A stretch of DNA of 17,957 bases from Desulfobacterales bacterium. GTDB lineage: Bacteria; Desulfobacterota; Desulfobacteria; Desulfobacterales; Desulfosalsimonadaceae. The position numbers were made by a program, and so were the translations under genes. Positions within the stretch are counted from its first letter, which is position 1; each line of letters starts with the position of its first letter. Below, in pieces: positions 6,743 through 14,174 of this stretch. The notes beneath the pieces were generated by a model that was not told where the DNA came from, made no database searches, and saw nothing but the letters and a program-made list of their open reading frames with translations. Location of the stretch: assembly GCA_018224315.1 (NCBI GenBank), contig JAGTVF010000237.1:1-17957 (forward strand), written 5' to 3'.

Positions 6743-8176
6743 ATGAACGTAGCCATCGTGGGAGGCGGCACTCGTGGCCTGTACTTGCTCAATGTTCTGG
6801 AAAAAAATTCATTTCAGATGATTGATCTCAATGTTGTGGCAATGGCCGATGTCAACGAAAAGGCGCCCGGGCTTCTGAGGGCCGGGGAAATGGGTCTGTT
6901 TGTCACAACGGATTACAATACGCTTTTTGAGCGCAGCGATATTGATCTCATCATTGAACTCACCGGCGATCTTGAGATTTATAATGACATTTTGAACAAG
7001 AAGAAAAAGAGGGTACATGCCCTGGCCCATACCACGGCCCTGCTGTTTTGGGAAATCGACGACGCCTGCAAAAAGGTCAACGGGGCGGACCTGCTGACCG
7101 GCCACAAGCAGAATGTCTACGAAGTCCTGATGAACCAGTTCATTCAGGAAGAGGCCATGGTTATTGACAAGAATTACAGGGTCGTGGACATGAACGAGGC
7201 CATGATGAAAAAGCTGGGAAGAACCAGCCAGGATGTGATCGGCCGGTTCTGCTACCAGGTGGGCCATCACCTGGACCAGCCCTGCACCGGGAGAAATCAT
7301 CCCTGCCCACTGGCAGAGGTGTATAAGAAAAACGAACCCTGCATGACCACCCATGTTCACCTGGATCAGGACAACAACGAGATTTATTATGCCATCTCCT
7401 GTTATCCTTTAAACAATGACGAGGAAATCATCGGTGTCATTGAGATCCTGCGTGATATCACCCCGGAGATCAAGGTTCAGAAAGCCCAGATGCAGCAGGA
7501 AAAGCTGATGTCCATCGGCCGGTTGTCAGCCGGTATTGCCCATGAAATCAACAATCCGCTGACCACCATCATGACTTCCGCCATGATGCTGCAGGAGGAT
7601 TTGAATCCAAAGGATGAAATGCATGAGGAACTCCGGATCATTTCCAGCGAAGCCCAGCGGTGCCGGAAAATCGTGCAAAGCCTGCTGGATTTTGCCCGCC
7701 AGACCAAGCCCATGCAGAAGATCCAGGATATCAATGCCATTATCCGGGAAAGCATTTACCTGACCAAAAAACAGGCAGAGTTCAATGATATCACCATTGA
7801 ATCGGATCTCCCCGATGATCTGCCCCGGATTTATGTGGACAAGGAACAGATCCAGCAGCTGCTGATCAACCTGACGTTAAACGCGGTGGAGGCCACAGGG
7901 GCCGGAGGGCGCATTGTGTTTTCAACGGGATATGATTCTGCAGCGGATAAAATTGCTATTCATGTCACGGACACGGGCAAGGGCATTGACCGGCAGGACA
8001 TGGAAAAAATATTTGATCCGTTTTTCACCACCCGTGAAATCGGTACCGGACTTGGACTTTCCATCGCCCACAGCATTGTGGAGCAGCACGGCGGCAACAT
8101 CGAGGTTTCCAGCAGGCCCGGCAGCGGCACCCGCTTTACCGTTACCCTGCCGGTGAAAGGGGTTTCCGAAGAATGA
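6743..8176 (+). CDS. Sensor histidine kinase with N-terminal Rossmann and Cys-rich PAS domains
   Basis: 477 residues, no membrane segment, so a cytoplasmic sensor. Residues 1-125 look like a dinucleotide-binding Rossmann domain of the GFO/IDH or homoserine-dehydrogenase kind: VAIVGGGTRG (3-12), an acidic strand end at VVAMAD (31-36), and DIDLIIELTG (66-75). Residues about 130-245 are a PAS domain with clustered cysteines (Cys170, 181, 188, 200, 220) and two histidines between them (His175, His176). The kinase core follows: HisKA with GIAHEINNPLT (phospho-acceptor His267), N-box around Asn376-Asn380, DTGKGI (410-415) and GTGLGL (434-439). The start ATG has GAGGAG seven nt upstream. Its stop overlaps the start of the NtrC-type gene (ATGA), indicating a cognate pair. 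An inferred role is sensing NAD(H), redox or metal state. The ligand is not shown by sequence. Confidence 0.9.
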   Translation: MNVAIVGGGTRGLYLLNVLEKNSFQMIDLNVVAMADVNEKAPGLLRAGEMGLFVTTDYNTLFERSDIDLIIELTGDLEIYNDILNKKKKRVHALAHTTALLFWEIDDACKKVNGADLLTGHKQNVYEVLMNQFIQEEAMVIDKNYRVVDMNEAMMKKLGRTSQDVIGRFCYQVGHHLDQPCTGRNHPCPLAEVYKKNEPCMTTHVHLDQDNNEIYYAISCYPLNNDEEIIGVIEILRDITPEIKVQKAQMQQEKLMSIGRLSAGIAHEINNPLTTIMTSAMMLQEDLNPKDEMHEELRIISSEAQRCRKIVQSLLDFARQTKPMQKIQDINAIIRESIYLTKKQAEFNDITIESDLPDDLPRIYVDKEQIQQLLINLTLNAVEATGAGGRIVFSTGYDSAADKIAIHVTDTGKGIDRQDMEKIFDPFFTTREIGTGLGLSIAHSIVEQHGGNIEVSSRPGSGTRFTVTLPVKGVSEE

Positions 8177-9591
8177 GCGAGCAAAAAGCGCCCCGGATAC
8201 TCATTGTTGACGATGAGAAGCATATTTGCCGAAATTGCCAGAAAATTCTGTCAAAGCAGGCATATGAAACCGAATTCGTGTTAGACGGGCGCAGTGCCCT
8301 GGAAAAACTGGCTGAGAAAAACTACGATGTGGTGATCACGGACGTTAAAATGGGCCGAATCGGGGGCACGGAGGTGTTAAAGTGGCTTCGGGAGAATCAT
8401 CCGGAAACCATGGTTGTTGTAATCACGGGTTATGCCAGTGTTTCTTCGGCAGTGGAGCTGATGAAAACCGGCGCTTTTGACTACCTGCCCAAGCCTTTTA
8501 CCCCGGATGAACTGCGGCAGGTGGTGGCAGATGCCATCGAGCAGCAAAAAATTGTCCGGCAGAATCGCCGGCTGATGAGCGAACCCTATCAGCACATGCC
8601 CAAGCTGTCGCACCAGCTCATCGGCAGCAGCCCGCAGATCCGCAAGGTCATCAGCATGATTCAGAAGGTGGCCGATACCGATGCCACGGTTTTGCTCTCG
8701 GGTGAAAGCGGTACTGGAAAAGAGCTTGTGGCCCGGGCCATCCATGCCAACAGCAGCCGGCATGACAAGGTTTTTTTCGGGGTGGATTGCGGCACCTTAA
8801 GTGGCAGCCTTCTGGAAAGCGAACTGTTCGGATACCGCAAGGGCGCCTTTACAGACGCGCAAAAAGACAAATCCGGCATCTTTGAACTGGCTGACGGCGG
8901 CACGGTGTTTCTTGATGAAATCAGTAACACCACACCGGAGATTCAGGGCAAGCTGCTTCGGTTTTTAGATACCCGGGAGTTTCTGCCCCTGGGTGATACC
9001 GCCCACCGCCGGGTGGATGTACGGCTGATTTTTGCCACCAACCGGGAATTAAAGCAGATGGTGGCCGAAAAGACATTTCGTGAGGATTTTTATTACCGGA
9101 TTTTTGTATACCCCATTTACCTGCCTCCATTGCGGGAGCGCAAAGGCGATATCCTGCCCATTGCCTACCATTTTTTAGGCCAGCTCAACAACCAGCGGGG
9201 AAAATCCATTGCCGGATTTGACCCGGAAGCCGCCAGCCGCCTTTTAAACTACCACTGGCCGGGAAATGTCCGGCAGCTGCGCAATGTCATTGAACGGGCG
9301 GTGATTTTGTGTGAAACCGATGCCATCACCATTCAGGACCTGCCCCATCTCAGCGACCTCGATGACATCGAACGCCTCATGGAATGTGTGCCTGAGACCA
9401 ATGCGGAACTCATCCGGATCAAAAAGGAAATCCGCCAGAAAGCCGTGGCCAAGGTGGAGAAGAATTTTCTGCTCAATGCCCTGGAGCAAAATGACTGGAA
9501 TATTTCCCGGGCTGCCCGCCAGACCGGAATGCAGCGGCCCAATTTCCAGAGCTTGATGAAGAAATACGGCATCAGGCCATCTTCAGGATAG
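8173..9591 (+). CDS. NtrC-family sigma-54-dependent response regulator
   Basis: 472 residues with the complete bacterial enhancer-binding architecture. The receiver (1-120) has Asp13/Asp14, phospho-acceptor Asp57, Thr85 and Lys107. The AAA+ domain (about 148-375) has Walker A GESGTGKE (177-184), the sigma-54 contact loop GAFTDA (224-229) instead of the usual GAFTGA, Walker B GGTVFLDE (242-249), sensor I region FATNRE and the FREDFYYR motif. A Fis-type helix-turn-helix lies at about 430-466 (AARQTGMQRPNFQSLMKKYG). It is translationally coupled to the kinase gene by a 4-bp overlap. The nearest clear sigma-54 promoter is 276 bp downstream, before the double-receiver gene, which makes that gene a likely target. 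The GAFTDA variation occurs in some family members but may alter sigma-54 engagement. Confidence 0.95.
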   Translation: MSEQKAPRILIVDDEKHICRNCQKILSKQAYETEFVLDGRSALEKLAEKNYDVVITDVKMGRIGGTEVLKWLRENHPETMVVVITGYASVSSAVELMKTGAFDYLPKPFTPDELRQVVADAIEQQKIVRQNRRLMSEPYQHMPKLSHQLIGSSPQIRKVISMIQKVADTDATVLLSGESGTGKELVARAIHANSSRHDKVFFGVDCGTLSGSLLESELFGYRKGAFTDAQKDKSGIFELADGGTVFLDEISNTTPEIQGKLLRFLDTREFLPLGDTAHRRVDVRLIFATNRELKQMVAEKTFREDFYYRIFVYPIYLPPLRERKGDILPIAYHFLGQLNNQRGKSIAGFDPEAASRLLNYHWPGNVRQLRNVIERAVILCETDAITIQDLPHLSDLDDIERLMECVPETNAELIRIKKEIRQKAVAKVEKNFLLNALEQNDWNISRAARQTGMQRPNFQSLMKKYGIRPSSG

Positions 9592-9725
9592 GTTCTGCCC
9601 GGCCTCCGGGTTGCTGTCATTTGTTATACATCTGCATATTTTTTTTATACGCCTTCTTATCCCCTGTTTGTTTCAGCGTCCGGTTGCCGTCTGAATTGTT
9701 TTGCGGCGGGGCTTTTGAGGCTTTT

Positions 9726-9748
9726 GCCGGTATCCGGCCCTTTTGTTT
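9726..9748 (+). terminator. Possible weak terminator of the kinase/NtrC operon
   Basis: GCCGG-TAT-CCGGC forms a five-pair stem, followed by CCTTTTGTTT. The stem is short and lies 134 bp after the NtrC-type stop codon, so this is only a candidate. Confidence 0.35.
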
Positions 9749-9866
9749 CCGGCTTTCAAACTTGGTTTTCGGTGTATGCAATTCCGCTTCAGTTTCTTAT
9801 GGCAGAATGGTTTCAATTTTAAAATTTTATATAGTAATCCAGCAAGTTATGATTTGTTTGGGTTTT

Positions 9867-9882
9867 TGGCATGCAAGCTGCA
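9867..9882 (+). promoter_or_regulatory. Sigma-54 (-24/-12) promoter
   Basis: TGGCATGCAAGCTGCA matches the TGGCAC-N5-TTGCA consensus at all but two fixed positions, with GG and GC at the required 12-bp spacing (9868 and 9880). The predicted start of transcription is near 9893, giving a leader of about 80 nt before the gene at 9974. The position, just downstream of a gene for an NtrC-type activator, supports the call. Confidence 0.72.
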
Positions 9883-9973
9883 TTATTGTTTTTAAAAATT
9901 TGAAAAAAGATTCTTTACTGACATTCATTGGTTTATAAACATGCCGGCAAAGCCGGTGTAAAAGGAGGCTGCC

Positions 9974-11656
9974 ATGACCGAAAAACAAAAAGTCCTTGTG
10001 GTGGACGATGAAAAAAACATTTGCGACAATGTGAAAAAAATCCTGGCCAAAAACAACTATGAAGTGGAATTGGCCCAGAGTGGTCAGGAAGCCCTGGAGA
10101 AAATGTCTAAAGAACCCTTTGCCCTGATGCTCTCTGACATGGTCATGCCCGGGATGAACGGTCTGGAGCTGTTAAAGCAGGTCAAAAATGAATGGCCCCT
10201 GACCAAGGCTCTGATCATGACCGCCTACGGCTCCACAGACACGGCGGTTAAGGCCATGCAGCTCGGGGCCCTGGACTATATCACCAAGCCGTTTACCCCG
10301 GATGAGCTGCGCAATGTGATCAATCTGGCGGCTTCTGAAAAGCTCGCCGAAGCCCCGACTCCCGAAGAGGTAAAGCAGCAGATCAACGTGATTGATCTGG
10401 ATATGCCCTTTGACGCAGACGAGGTGGCCAAGTATACCGGGGAGGATTACGTCAGTACCCTGAGCCGTTCGGACCGGCCGGTGGTGGAAGTCAAAAAACC
10501 GGAAAGTTACTGCGAAATGGGGCAGATGGTATGCGATATCTTCAAAAAAATGGGCAAGACCTGCAAGGCCGGCATGAAAACCCAGGAATGTCCCCAGAAA
10601 AAGGCGAAAAAGGCCAAATCCGCAAAAACCGCCAAGGCCCCGTCCGTGAAAAAGCTCGTGGGCATTGACATGCCGTTTAACTACGATGAGGTCATGGCCC
10701 TGACCGGTCCGGAGTATGTCAGCAATCTGCACTCCGGTGAAATTGCCTTTATGCCCTATGAGCAGTTAAAGGCGCAGATGGCTGGAACCACCGGCCGCAA
10801 GGAAGCCCGGACCAGTCGCAAAGAAGCCAGGACCGGATCGGACCAGCCCTTTGACATGGATGAGGTTTCCAAATATACCGGCGAAGAATACACAAAAACC
10901 CTGGGCAGCTCGGACATGCCCGTGGTGGAAGTCAAAAAGTCTGAAAATTACTGCGAAATGGGGCAGATGGCATGCGATATCTTCAAAAAGCTGGGCAAGA
11001 CCTGCAAGGCCGGCATGAAAACCCAGGAATGTCCCCAGAAAAAGGCGAAAAAGGGCAAGGCCGCAAAGAAGTCCAGGGGCCCGGCAATCAAAACCCTGAT
11101 TGGCGTGGACATGCCCTTTGACTATGAGGAAGTTGCCGCCCTGACCGGTGCTGAATATGCCAGTAACGTGGACCGCAGCGGATACGCCGTGGCTCCCTAT
11201 GAGGAGCTAAAGGCGCGGGTGCAGGCCATGATGGAAGAAAACAAGGCCCAACCCGATGCCGAGGTAATTGAATTTCCCGCACAGGCGGCCGGGGAAAATG
11301 TTCTGGTCATTGATGATGAGCCCTATATTTCCAAAAACGTCAAAAAAATTCTGGCAAAGAAGGGCTATGCCGTACAACAGGCTGTTACCCGCGACGAGGC
11401 CCTGGATCAGCTTGGGGCCGGTTCCTATGACCTGGTACTGCTTGACCTGAAAATTCCCGGAGTCAAGGGATTGGAGCTGCTGGAGTCCGTCAGGCAAAAG
11501 CAGCCGCAGGCAAAGGTGGTCATTATCACAGGCTACGCCAGTATTGAAAGTGCAAAGGAAAGTGCGCGCATGGGCATTTACGATTACCTGCACAAGCCCT
11601 TTACACCCGAGGAACTGCGCAAAACCGCAGAGGCCGCCATCAGTCTGGCCGCCTGA
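9974..11656 (+). CDS. Double-receiver protein with an internal tandem Cys4 module (560 aa)
   Basis: A receiver domain stands at each end: REC1 (about 5-120; Asp11/12, Asp55, Thr83, Lys105) and REC2 (about 442-558; Asp447/448, Asp491, Thr519, Lys541). Both keep all phosphorylation residues. Between them is a unit present twice at a 147-residue period (about 140-285 and 287-432). Each unit has a D(M/Q)PF-x3-EV-x3-TG-x-(D/E)Y motif, a four-Cys segment with spacing C-x6-C-x9-C-x8-C (Cys180/187/197/206; Cys327/334/344/353), a Lys/Ala-rich linker and a second DMPF motif (232, 379). The regular Cys spacing suggests metal or Fe-S binding or thiol redox chemistry. No DNA-binding, kinase or enzymatic output domain is visible. 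The ribosome site AAGGAGG is strong, the promoter looks sigma-54 dependent, and a strong terminator follows, so it is a single-gene unit. I do not recognise the middle module. The architecture suggests a phosphorylation-controlled adaptor or phosphate sink. Confidence 0.9.
   Translation: MTEKQKVLVVDDEKNICDNVKKILAKNNYEVELAQSGQEALEKMSKEPFALMLSDMVMPGMNGLELLKQVKNEWPLTKALIMTAYGSTDTAVKAMQLGALDYITKPFTPDELRNVINLAASEKLAEAPTPEEVKQQINVIDLDMPFDADEVAKYTGEDYVSTLSRSDRPVVEVKKPESYCEMGQMVCDIFKKMGKTCKAGMKTQECPQKKAKKAKSAKTAKAPSVKKLVGIDMPFNYDEVMALTGPEYVSNLHSGEIAFMPYEQLKAQMAGTTGRKEARTSRKEARTGSDQPFDMDEVSKYTGEEYTKTLGSSDMPVVEVKKSENYCEMGQMACDIFKKLGKTCKAGMKTQECPQKKAKKGKAAKKSRGPAIKTLIGVDMPFDYEEVAALTGAEYASNVDRSGYAVAPYEELKARVQAMMEENKAQPDAEVIEFPAQAAGENVLVIDDEPYISKNVKKILAKKGYAVQQAVTRDEALDQLGAGSYDLVLLDLKIPGVKGLELLESVRQKQPQAKVVIITGYASIESAKESARMGIYDYLHKPFTPEELRKTAEAAISLAA
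10508..10613 (+). repeat. Intragenic DNA repeat, copy 1 (106 bp)
   Basis: This segment encodes the first four-Cys motif and recurs 441 bp downstream with three mismatches by eye (103 of 106 identical). Flanking parts of the same protein repeat are visibly more diverged. Confidence 0.9.
10949..11054 (+). repeat. Intragenic DNA repeat, copy 2 (106 bp)
   Basis: Second copy, in the same reading frame, 441 bp (147 codons) after the first. Near identity at synonymous sites indicates recent duplication or gene conversion. Confidence 0.9.
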
Positions 11657-11671
11657 TAAATGAATCAAGCC

Positions 11672-11718
11672 ATCCCCGGTATCCCGGCTTCAGGCCGGAT
11701 ACCGGGGATTTTTGTTTT
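11672..11718 (+). terminator. Strong intrinsic terminator of the double-receiver gene
   Basis: ATCCCCGGTATCCCGGC and GCCGGATACCGGGGAT pair along 16 positions with a single bulged C, closing a loop of TTCA/G, and are followed by TTTTTGTTTT. It lies 15 nt after the stop and just before the converging 3' end of miaA. In the miaA direction no U-run follows the stem, so it chiefly serves the plus strand. Confidence 0.93.
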
Positions 11719-11723
11719 CGGTG

Positions 11724-12665
11724 TTATTCCGGCTCTTTCAAAAATTGCCGGACCCGTTTGCAGGCTTCTTCCACGCTGTCAGGCCCCATCCAGAACAGAT
11801 CCGGGTCCTTTCTGAACCAAACCAGCTGTCGCTTGGCATACCGGCGCGTGTCTTTTTTCATCTGGTCCAGGGCATCGTTCCAGGTCAAATGTCCCTGCAG
11901 ATAGGCTGTCATGTGACGATATCCCAGTGACTGCATGGATTTGAGTTCAGGATCATAGCCCATCTCCAGCAGGTGGCGGACTTCCCGGAGCAGGCCGTTT
12001 GCCACCATTTGCTCCACCCGCTGGTTGATCTGTGCATACAGCGCCTGCCGGTCCATGAAGAGACCAATTTTTAAAAAGCAATAACGGGCATTGGCAAAGC
12101 CGTGGTCATGCTGGTATTCGGAGATGGGCCGTCCTGTGAGGGTACAGACCTCAAGGGCCCGGATGATGCGGTAGGCGTCATTGGGGTGAATGCGACCGGC
12201 GGCTTTTGCGTCACAGGCCGCCAGCTGTTCATGGAGAATATGACTTCCTTTTTGGGCGGCCTCATTGCGCAGCTTTTCCCTGAGCCGGGGTGAAGACGGG
12301 GCTGCATCAAATAACCCGTAGAGCAGCGCCTTGATATACAATCCGGTTCCGCCAATGATCAGCGGCAGCCGGCCCTGTTGTTCCAGGCTTGCAACCGCAT
12401 CTTGTGCTTGTCTGGCGTATCGGGCTGCATCATAGGCTTCGTCCGGGTTGGCCACATCAATCATGTAATGAGGGGCTGCGGCTTGCTGCACTGCATCCGG
12501 TTTTGCCGTGCCAATGTCCATGTGCCGGTATATCTGCATGGAATCGGCGCTGATAATGCCGCCGTTAAAACGGCTTGCCAGGGCCAGAGACAGCCGGGTT
12601 TTTCCGATGCCCGTGGGGCCGCAGACCACAACAACACGGGATTTGGACATGGCTGAACCATTCAT
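11724..12665 (-). CDS. miaA: tRNA dimethylallyltransferase MiaA
   Basis: Adds a dimethylallyl group to N6 of A37 in tRNAs that read UNN codons. The sequence has the P-loop GPTGIGKT, the SADSMQIYR substrate motif, DIGTAKP, the IIGGTGLYIKALLYGL stretch and a C-terminal region with SLGYRHM and YAKRQLVWFR, all hallmarks of the family. The longest frame begins at 12743, but that would overlap the upstream response regulator by 56 bp. I place the start at the ATG 12665; the ATG at 12650, nearer the P-loop, is equally possible, as neither has a clear ribosome site. The resulting protein (about 313 residues) is normal for MiaA. It is the last gene of a minus-strand cluster, 22 bp after the response regulator gene. 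Confidence 0.93.
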   Translation of the reverse strand: MNGSAMSKSRVVVVCGPTGIGKTRLSLALASRFNGGIISADSMQIYRHMDIGTAKPDAVQQAAAPHYMIDVANPDEAYDAARYARQAQDAVASLEQQGRLPLIIGGTGLYIKALLYGLFDAAPSSPRLREKLRNEAAQKGSHILHEQLAACDAKAAGRIHPNDAYRIIRALEVCTLTGRPISEYQHDHGFANARYCFLKIGLFMDRQALYAQINQRVEQMVANGLLREVRHLLEMGYDPELKSMQSLGYRHMTAYLQGHLTWNDALDQMKKDTRRYAKRQLVWFRKDPDLFWMGPDSVEEACKRVRQFLKEPE

Positions 12666-12687
12666 GGCGTCGGGTTTGCCGTTTTTT

Positions 12688-13365
12688 TCATGATCCGGCG
12701 CCGTAATCACTTTCCACGTCCACCACACCAATTTTGATGGCATAGCGCACCAGGGTGGCCATGTTTTTCATTTCAAGTTTTTCCATGAGATTGGTGCGGT
12801 GCTTGGCAACGGTTTTGGGGCTTACAGACAGCATCATCGCAATCTCATTGGTTGTGTGGCCTTCGGCCATAAAACGCAGGACCATGTGTTCGCGTTTTGT
12901 TAGCAGATCATATTTGCTCGCAAAGGGTTCGGTGGTTTCCCTTTTCAGATAATTGTCAATAATGTCTGCATTGATTTCCGTGCCCAGATAATATTTCTGC
13001 TCTGCGGCCGCGCGGATGGCCCCAAGCACTTCCTCATATGGACTGGTTTTCAGCAAATATCCCATAACCCCGGCATGGAGTGCTTCCCGGACATAGGAAC
13101 GCTTCTGATACAGGGTCAGGATGACAATTTCGGTTTTTTCAGATATTTTTTTGAGTTCCCGGATACTGTTGATGCCATCAATCCCTGGCATGGAAATATC
13201 CATGAGCAGCACGTCGGGTTTGGTCTCCCGGAGTCGTTTGCAGCAAAGGGCGCCATCGCCGGCCTCGGCCGCGACCTTGATGTCGGATTCTTTTTCGAGC
13301 AGCGTTTTGATGCCTTCCCGGACAATCAGCTGATGGTCTGCAACCATGAGTTTGATTTTGGCCAT
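12688..13365 (-). CDS. NarL/FixJ-family response regulator (intact receiver)
   Basis: Receiver domain (1-120) with ADHQ near the start (Asp10), phospho-acceptor Asp56 in VLLMDISMPG, the ILTLY threonine and the LLKTSP lysine, then a LuxR-type helix-turn-helix (LTKREHMVLRFMAEG, then SVSPKTVAKH). This is a standard two-component DNA-binding regulator. The ATG at 13365 (MAKIKL) is preferred over the frame start at 13392 because it follows a GAGAG purine stretch and begins where the receiver fold begins. The gene is 76 bp after its paralogue. A GC hairpin (13394-13415, CCCCGG/CCGGGG) lies in the gap and could attenuate read-through. No histidine kinase gene is adjacent, so it is an orphan in this window. 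Confidence 0.92.
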   Translation of the reverse strand: MAKIKLMVADHQLIVREGIKTLLEKESDIKVAAEAGDGALCCKRLRETKPDVLLMDISMPGIDGINSIRELKKISEKTEIVILTLYQKRSYVREALHAGVMGYLLKTSPYEEVLGAIRAAAEQKYYLGTEINADIIDNYLKRETTEPFASKYDLLTKREHMVLRFMAEGHTTNEIAMMLSVSPKTVAKHRTNLMEKLEMKNMATLVRYAIKIGVVDVESDYGAGS

Positions 13366-13441
13366 GATTTCTCTCTTTCTGCTGTTTGCCAACCCCCGGG
13401 CCGGTATTTCCGGGGAAACGGATGATTGTGTTTTCTATGGA

Positions 13442-14092
13442 TCAAATGTCGAGGATGCCGATTCGGGCCGCATACCGAACCAGTGTGGCCGTGTTTTTGA
13501 GCTGGAGTTTTTCCATAATGTTCATCCGGTGCTTGGCCACGGTCTTGGGGCTGATGGTGAGCATGTCTGCGATTTCATCTGTGGTTTTGCCCTCGGCAAT
13601 GAGCTTAAACACCTGGCGTTCCCGCTTGGAAAGCTGGTCGTAAGGCTCTGCCTGCATATTTTTCTGCTTTTTTTTAACAAAAGTATGGATGATTTCAGCG
13701 CTGATTTCAGGGCTCAGGTAGTAGGATTGCTGCTGTACGGACCGGATGGCCGTCAGAACTTCGGAATAAGACGCTGTTTTCAGGACATAGCCCCGGGCGC
13801 CTGCCTGAAGGGCCTCACGTACCTGGCTCTTGCTGCTCTGGCCCGTCAGAATCAGGATTTGGCAGTCCACCCCGGTTGCCTGAATCAAACGAATGGTCTC
13901 TGCGCCACCGGAACGGGCCGTGCCAGTTTCGGCAACAACCACGTCAGGCCTGTGCTTTTTGATCAATTCCAGGCCTTCTGCGGTGTCTGCGGCTTCGGCC
14001 ACCACTTCCATGTCCGGCTCTTTTGCCAGCAGCGCCTTGAGGCCCTGGCGCACCACCAACTGGTTGTCTATAAGCATCAGTTTCATTTTCAT
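13442..14092 (-). CDS. Atypical NarL/FixJ-family response regulator with Glu replacing the phospho-acceptor Asp
   Basis: 216 residues, a clear paralogue of the next gene along its length, with LuxR-type helix-turn-helix (LSKRERQVFKLIAEG, TISPKTVAKH). In the receiver the phospho-acceptor position reads VVVAETGTARSGG where the paralogue has VLLMDISMPGIDG, so Asp is Glu55 and the downstream MPG turn is lost. The Thr (ILTG) and Lys (VLKTAS) remain, and the acidic N-terminal pocket is reduced to IDN. Glu can mimic phosphorylated Asp, so the protein may be constitutively active or regulated by dimerisation with its neighbour. The ATG at 14092 has GAGGG eight nt upstream. Confidence 0.9.
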   Translation of the reverse strand: MKMKLMLIDNQLVVRQGLKALLAKEPDMEVVAEAADTAEGLELIKKHRPDVVVAETGTARSGGAETIRLIQATGVDCQILILTGQSSKSQVREALQAGARGYVLKTASYSEVLTAIRSVQQQSYYLSPEISAEIIHTFVKKKQKNMQAEPYDQLSKRERQVFKLIAEGKTTDEIADMLTISPKTVAKHRMNIMEKLQLKNTATLVRYAARIGILDI

Positions 14093-14174
14093 GCCATTTT
14101 CCCTCGTGGTTGATATTTACAGGTGTTTGCCCGCGGGGTTTTTCGCGGCGGCTTCCAAACCTTTCTGCAATGAT

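Larger units (their letters stand above)
9592..9973. promoter_or_regulatory. AT-rich intergenic region upstream of the double-receiver gene
   Basis: 382 bp with no supportable gene; the one long open frame (9621-9938) has no ribosome site and a composition like non-coding DNA. It contains two small hairpins that could end the kinase operon (9598-9610 CCCGG-CCT-CCGGG; 9726-9738 GCCGG-TAT-CCGGC, then a T-rich run), a 12-bp AT palindrome AATTTTAAAATT (9815-9826) in a stretch that could bend or bind IHF, and a sigma-54 promoter. A hairpin CCGGC-AAA-GCCGG (9944-9956) sits directly before the ribosome site of the next gene. Confidence 0.55.

Noticed and set aside
9621..9938. A 105-residue open frame in the gap before the double-receiver gene
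   Set aside because: No ribosome site, biased Phe/Cys/Ile composition like AT-rich non-coding DNA, and it spans the sigma-54 promoter and hairpins.
12651..12743. Longer N-terminus of MiaA starting at 12743
   Set aside because: It would overlap the response regulator gene by 56 bp and adds residues that do not resemble the family before the P-loop.
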